NCBI GenBank assembly: GCA_012719815.1
Contig: JAAXZP010000048.1
Coordinates: forward strand, 1 to 9,222
Length of the DNA: 9,222 bases
From: Christensenellaceae bacterium
GTDB lineage: Bacteria; Bacillota; Clostridia; Christensenellales; SZUA-584
Direction of reading: 5' to 3'
Made by a program: the position numbers and the translations under genes. The notes beneath the pieces are model-generated. The model was not told the origin of the DNA. It ran no database searches and worked only from the letters and a program-made list of their open reading frames with translations. Numbering within the stretch: the first letter of the stretch is position 1; every line of letters begins with the position of its first letter. Positions 6,397 through 9,222 of the stretch are shown here, one piece after another.

Positions 6397-7509
6397 TTAT
6401 TTTACAGCGGTGTACGAACCGTAAACATAACCCTTCCAGGAGCTCTCGATGGCCCATCCAAACGCTTCGTCCAGGTTGTCCTTGGTCACCATCACGAACG
6501 GAGTCTCCACAACCTTGGGAACCTCTTCACCGTTCAGCGCCGAGATCACGATGCGCAGCATGATACCCGCTTCATAGGTCGGGGAGTTCGCCAGCGTCAC
6601 CAGAGCCTTGCCCTGAGCCACGCCGTCCAGGTCCTCCGCACGGCCGTTATGCGTGATGACCTTGATCGGGTTGTTGAGCTTGCCCGCGGACTCCAGCGCC
6701 TTCACTGTTCCAATGTAGATGTCAGCGTTCATCGCATAGATCACGTCGAAGTCGCCGTCCTTGTAGGAAGCCATCCAGCCGTTGACGACTTCTTCCGACT
6801 TCTCGGCGTTCCAGTCGCCAGGCGCCTTCAGCACAACTTTGCTGCCCGGGTCCAGAGCGGCCTCGAAGCCTTCTTCGAACGGTTCAGCAATGCCCTGTCC
6901 AAGCGCGCCTTCCACGATCGCAACCTTGGAGCCGGGGAGATTTTCGGCGACGAATTTGCCCAGCATCGCGCCGCCCGTCACGAAGTTGCCCTTGATGGTG
7001 GATGTCACAACACCGGGGCCGGGGGCCGCTTCGGAACCCACGATGAAGTACGGGATGCCCGCTTCATTGGCCTTCTGCGCGCCGATCTGGCTGGTCTCAG
7101 CGGAAGCCGTAAACACGACGATCGCGTCCACGCCCTGCTGTATGAACGTCTCAACAGCAGCCAGCTCTTTTTCCGGCTTCATTTCGGCGTTGATGATGTT
7201 CAGCTTCACGCCTAGCTTGTCGCAGGTGTACTGGGCAGCGTCCGCCTGCATCTGATAGTAAGCGTCCGAGCCGCCCTGCACGTAGCCGATCTCATAGACT
7301 TCTTTGGGCACAATGTAGTCCTCTTCAGCGGGAACCGGCTCTTCTACAGCAGCAGCTTCAGATTTCTCAGCAGCAGGGGCCTGCGCCTGTTCCTGCGTCT
7401 GTGCCGGCGCTTCGCTGGTGGGCGTTTCGGCCACTTCCGCCTTCTTGCAGGCAGTGAATCCGACCAACACCAGGCATATTGCCAATACGACTAACAGTGT
7501 TTTTCTTAT
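6397..7509 (-). CDS. Sugar ABC transporter substrate-binding lipoprotein
   Basis: A periplasmic-binding-protein-like sugar receptor (PF13407; RbsB/XylF type), exported and lipid-anchored, that captures the substrate and delivers it to the adjacent permease. From codon 7509 the N-terminus reads I/M-RKTLLVVLAICLVLVGFTAC: a charged n-region, a hydrophobic core and a lipobox-like FTAC with Cys21. A linker of about 40 residues rich in Ala, Glu, Pro and Gln follows. The mature domain begins around YEIGYVQGG and has family segments such as AVETFIQQGVDAIVV, PYFIVGSE and DFDVIYAMNAD. No ATG, GTG or TTG precedes the signal peptide: codon 7509 is ATA, with GGAGG (7520-7524) 10 bases before it. The first conventional start, TTG 7485, lacks an RBS and would remove the charged n-region and part of the core. 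The mature protein is about 350 residues, normal for the family. Start uncertain; function at family level secure. Confidence 0.92.
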   Translation of the reverse strand: MRKTLLVVLAICLVLVGFTACKKAEVAETPTSEAPAQTQEQAQAPAAEKSEAAAVEEPVPAEEDYIVPKEVYEIGYVQGGSDAYYQMQADAAQYTCDKLGVKLNIINAEMKPEKELAAVETFIQQGVDAIVVFTASAETSQIGAQKANEAGIPYFIVGSEAAPGPGVVTSTIKGNFVTGGAMLGKFVAENLPGSKVAIVEGALGQGIAEPFEEGFEAALDPGSKVVLKAPGDWNAEKSEEVVNGWMASYKDGDFDVIYAMNADIYIGTVKALESAGKLNNPIKVITHNGRAEDLDGVAQGKALVTLANSPTYEAGIMLRIVISALNGEEVPKVVETPFVMVTKDNLDEAFGWAIESSWKGYVYGSYTAVK

Positions 7510-7519
7510 ATTCCTTTTT

Positions 7520-7524
7520 CCTCC
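7520..7524 (-). promoter_or_regulatory. Ribosome binding site supporting an upstream (AUA) start of the binding protein
   Basis: GGAGG on the minus strand lies 10 bases before ATA 7509 and 34 bases before TTG 7485. A second purine patch, AAGGA, sits closer to the ATA. No Shine-Dalgarno-like sequence precedes the TTG. Confidence 0.6.
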
Positions 7525-7537
7525 AGTTTTTTATATA

Positions 7538-7558
7538 TGCAGCAACATACCTGCTGCA
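7538..7558 (-). other. Perfect 7-bp inverted repeat between permease and binding-protein genes
   Basis: TGCAGCA and TGCTGCA arms surround a 7-base loop (7545-7551), 13 bases before the GGAGG of the binding-protein gene. On the transcribed strand it is followed by TATATAAAAAA, an A-rich rather than U-rich tract, so it is not an intrinsic terminator in the operon direction. It may be an mRNA processing or stabilising hairpin, or a protein-binding palindrome. Confidence 0.5.
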
Positions 7559-7595
7559 AAAGTGTTAATTTTTCAGCTTTTTAGGTTTTCAGGGG

Positions 7596-8561
7596 TTATT
7601 TTTTATTTCTTTCACCCAGATTGCTGACGATAACCGCAGCGATGATCACGATGCCCAGCACCATGTACTGGTAGTAGGAGGGAACGCGCAGCATGTTCAG
7701 CGCGTTTGTGATAAGGCCCAGCATTATTCCGCCCAGAATCGCGCCGATAATCTTGCCGCGCCCGCCCGATAGCGCAATGCCGCCGATAACGGCTGCGGTG
7801 ATGGACTGTAGCGCATAGTCGCCGCCCATCGCTGGCGTCGCCTGTCCGATTCTGGAGAGCACAACCAAACCGCCCAGCGACGAGAACAGGCCGCTGATAG
7901 TATACACCATGATCTTATAGAGGTTGATCTTGATACCGGCCAGGAATGCCACCTCTTCATTGCCGCCGATCGCGTATATCCTGCGGCTGAACTTGGTGTA
8001 CTTCATGACGAGCACCATGATCACCGTGGCCACAGCGAGCAGTATAACGAGCAGCGGTACGTCGCCAACCTTGCTGTTGCCCAGCGCGTTAAACGCTCCC
8101 TTCAGGTATACATTATTGCCGTTGCACAGTATCAGCGCCAGCGCCTGGTAGATGCTGAGCAGGCCCAGCGTAATAATAAACGAGTCCACTTTGGAGTAAG
8201 TGACGATGATGCCGTTGATGATGCCGAACACGATGCCGATGAGCAGCGTCATGATAATCACCGACATGTCCGTATATCCTTCTACCACCAGCTTGCCACC
8301 GATAACGGCGCACACCGCAAGCATGTTTCCCACCGACAGGTCAATGTTGCCCGACAGCAGCACAACGCCAGCTCCCAGCGTCACCAGGCAAAGCGCCGTA
8401 TTCTGCTGCAGTATGTTAAATATGTTTGTGCTCGACAGAAAGTTGGGTTCAATCGCCGTCAGAACGATCGAAGCCAATATGATGATCCCGACCAATATCC
8501 ACAGCGGCAGGTCGTTTTTATTGATCCGGAAACGTCTCTTGATCTGAATGTTCTCGCTCAT
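7596..8561 (-). CDS. Sugar ABC transporter permease (RbsC-like)
   Basis: 321 residues, the usual size of BPD_transp_2 (PF02653) permeases such as RbsC, XylH and MglC. These form the membrane channel as a pair and take up monosaccharides with the ATPase and binding protein. After a charged N-terminus (residues 1-17) come about eight to ten hydrophobic segments, the first around 20-36. Family landmarks are LLSGNIDLSVGNM (68-80), IINGIIVTYSKVDSFIITLG (114-133), and the conserved glycine-rich cytoplasmic segment IGGIALSGGRGKIIGAILGG (259-278) followed by N...L...Y-Y-Q. ATG 8561 has GGAGG 7 bases upstream and overlaps the ATPase TGA (ATGA), which implies coupled translation. Only one permease gene is present, as expected for the homodimeric ribose/galactose class. 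Substrate cannot be told from sequence alone. Confidence 0.95.
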   Translation of the reverse strand: MSENIQIKRRFRINKNDLPLWILVGIIILASIVLTAIEPNFLSSTNIFNILQQNTALCLVTLGAGVVLLSGNIDLSVGNMLAVCAVIGGKLVVEGYTDMSVIIMTLLIGIVFGIINGIIVTYSKVDSFIITLGLLSIYQALALILCNGNNVYLKGAFNALGNSKVGDVPLLVILLAVATVIMVLVMKYTKFSRRIYAIGGNEEVAFLAGIKINLYKIMVYTISGLFSSLGGLVVLSRIGQATPAMGGDYALQSITAAVIGGIALSGGRGKIIGAILGGIMLGLITNALNMLRVPSYYQYMVLGIVIIAAVIVSNLGERNKK

Positions 8562-9222
8562 ATTGCGCCTCCAATTGAATAAGATAGTATGTTCTCTTCG
8601 CTGATCTCGTCGCCATCGAGTTCTCCGACCATTTTCCCTTTTCGCATCACGATCACTCTGTCGCTCATGGAAATCAGCTCCGGCATATCGGAGGAGATGA
8701 TGATGATGTATTTGCCTTCTTTGGCGAGCTCCACAATCAGCTTATAAATTTCCTCTTTCGCGCCGATGTCAATGCCCCTTGTGGGCTCATCGAATATGAT
8801 GATGTTGGAATTGGCATACATCCACTTGGCGAGCACCACCTTCTGCTGGTTGCCGCCCGAAAGGTTCTTGACCGTCTGCTGCAATGAAGGCGTTTTGATA
8901 TTCATGTTCTCCACAAAGCCCATGATGTTCTTCCGGTCTTTCTTGGCGTTCATGAATATGCCGCCCGTTTTGTTCATGTTCACCACTGAAATATTGGTCT
9001 CAACGCTGTGGCGCAATATGACACCCGAGCGTTGCCTGTCTTCGGTGATCAGCCCCATGCCGGCCTTCACGGCATGACGGGGCGAAGTTATCGTCACCTT
9101 CTGCCCGTTTATATACACCTCGCCGCTGTCCTTCCTGTCCGCGCCGAATATCGCCCGGACCAGTTCGGTGCGCCCCGCGCCCACCATGCCGGATATCCCA
9201 AGCACCTCGCCTTTGTGCACTC
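8558..9222 (-). CDS. Sugar ABC transporter ATPase, C-terminal domain (partial; RbsA/MglA type)
   Basis: Runs off the right end; 221 complete codons are visible and correspond to the second nucleotide-binding domain of the fused two-domain ATPases that drive monosaccharide import (RbsA, MglA, XylG). The Walker A motif is GMVGAGRTEL, where Arg replaces the usual Lys, and the switch His is replaced (IISSDMPE). Both are typical of the degenerate second domain in this group and are not damage. The signature LSGGNQQ and Walker B IIIFDEPTRGID are intact. The in-frame GTG at 9220 is internal, not a start: the sequence there (VHKGEVLGISGM) is the interior of the domain, and the N-terminal domain lies outside the window. 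The stop overlaps the permease start by 4 bases. It shares the operon with the permease and binding protein. Confidence 0.96.
   Translation of the reverse strand, partial: VHKGEVLGISGMVGAGRTELVRAIFGADRKDSGEVYINGQKVTITSPRHAVKAGMGLITEDRQRSGVILRHSVETNISVVNMNKTGGIFMNAKKDRKNIMGFVENMNIKTPSLQQTVKNLSGGNQQKVVLAKWMYANSNIIIFDEPTRGIDIGAKEEIYKLIVELAKEGKYIIIISSDMPELISMSDRVIVMRKGKMVGELDGDEISEENILSYSIGGAI

Noticed and set aside
8625..8680. Degenerate Walker A (Arg for Lys) and missing switch His as signs of a damaged ATPase
   Set aside because: Both are normal features of the second domain in RbsA/MglA-type sugar ATPases.
9218..9220. GTG as the start of a short ATPase
   Set aside because: The sequence there is the interior of the second nucleotide-binding domain of a fused ATPase, and the frame stays open to the window edge.
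1..9222. CRISPR arrays, tRNA/rRNA genes, insertion sequences, prophage genes
   Set aside because: No direct-repeat arrays, cloverleaf-like segments, transposase motifs or terminal inverted repeats of mobile elements were seen; the window is almost fully occupied by metabolic genes on one strand.

Overview
The window is a stretch of one catabolic gene cluster. Every gene that can be supported lies on the minus strand, so it is read from the right end (9222) to the left end (1). Both outer genes run off the window. The sequence suggests an anaerobic, Gram-positive-type bacterium, probably an uncultured member of the Clostridia (Bacillota). The grounds are strong GGAGG-type ribosome binding sites, a lipoprotein substrate-binding protein, a split transketolase, a UroD-like protein beside sugar genes, and fairly high GC. 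This placement is inference and only moderately secure.

Transport module (9222 to about 6397): the C-terminal half of a two-domain sugar ABC ATPase (RbsA/MglA/XylG type), an RbsC-type permease whose start overlaps the ATPase stop (ATGA), and a lipoprotein sugar-binding protein. The binding protein has no normal start codon in front of its signal peptide. The best-placed initiation codon is AUA. After it comes a 188-base gap holding two RNA hairpins and a LacI/cre-like palindrome.

Catabolic module (6208 to 1): a xylose-isomerase-like TIM-barrel protein, a UroD-fold protein broken by two frameshifts, a zinc-dependent medium-chain polyol/threonine-type dehydrogenase, a short-chain dehydrogenase, the N- and C-terminal halves of a transketolase as two overlapping genes, and the first 38 codons of a metal-dependent cyclase-family hydrolase. 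These genes are 0 to 22 bases apart or overlap, so they look like one transcription unit.

A plausible reading is import of a monosaccharide or polyol, isomerisation and/or oxidation by the two dehydrogenases, and two-carbon transfer by the split transketolase. The transported sugar cannot be named. No sugar kinase and no regulator gene lie inside the window. Split transketolases are known in specialised sugar routes (apulose-4-phosphate transketolase AptA/AptB; the sulfo-transketolase SqwGH of sulfoquinovose breakdown), so the transketolase here may have a dedicated substrate. The items most worth a second look are the doubly frameshifted UroD-like gene, the AUA start, the intercistronic RNA structures, and the unusual active-site positions in the UroD-like, SDR and isomerase proteins.
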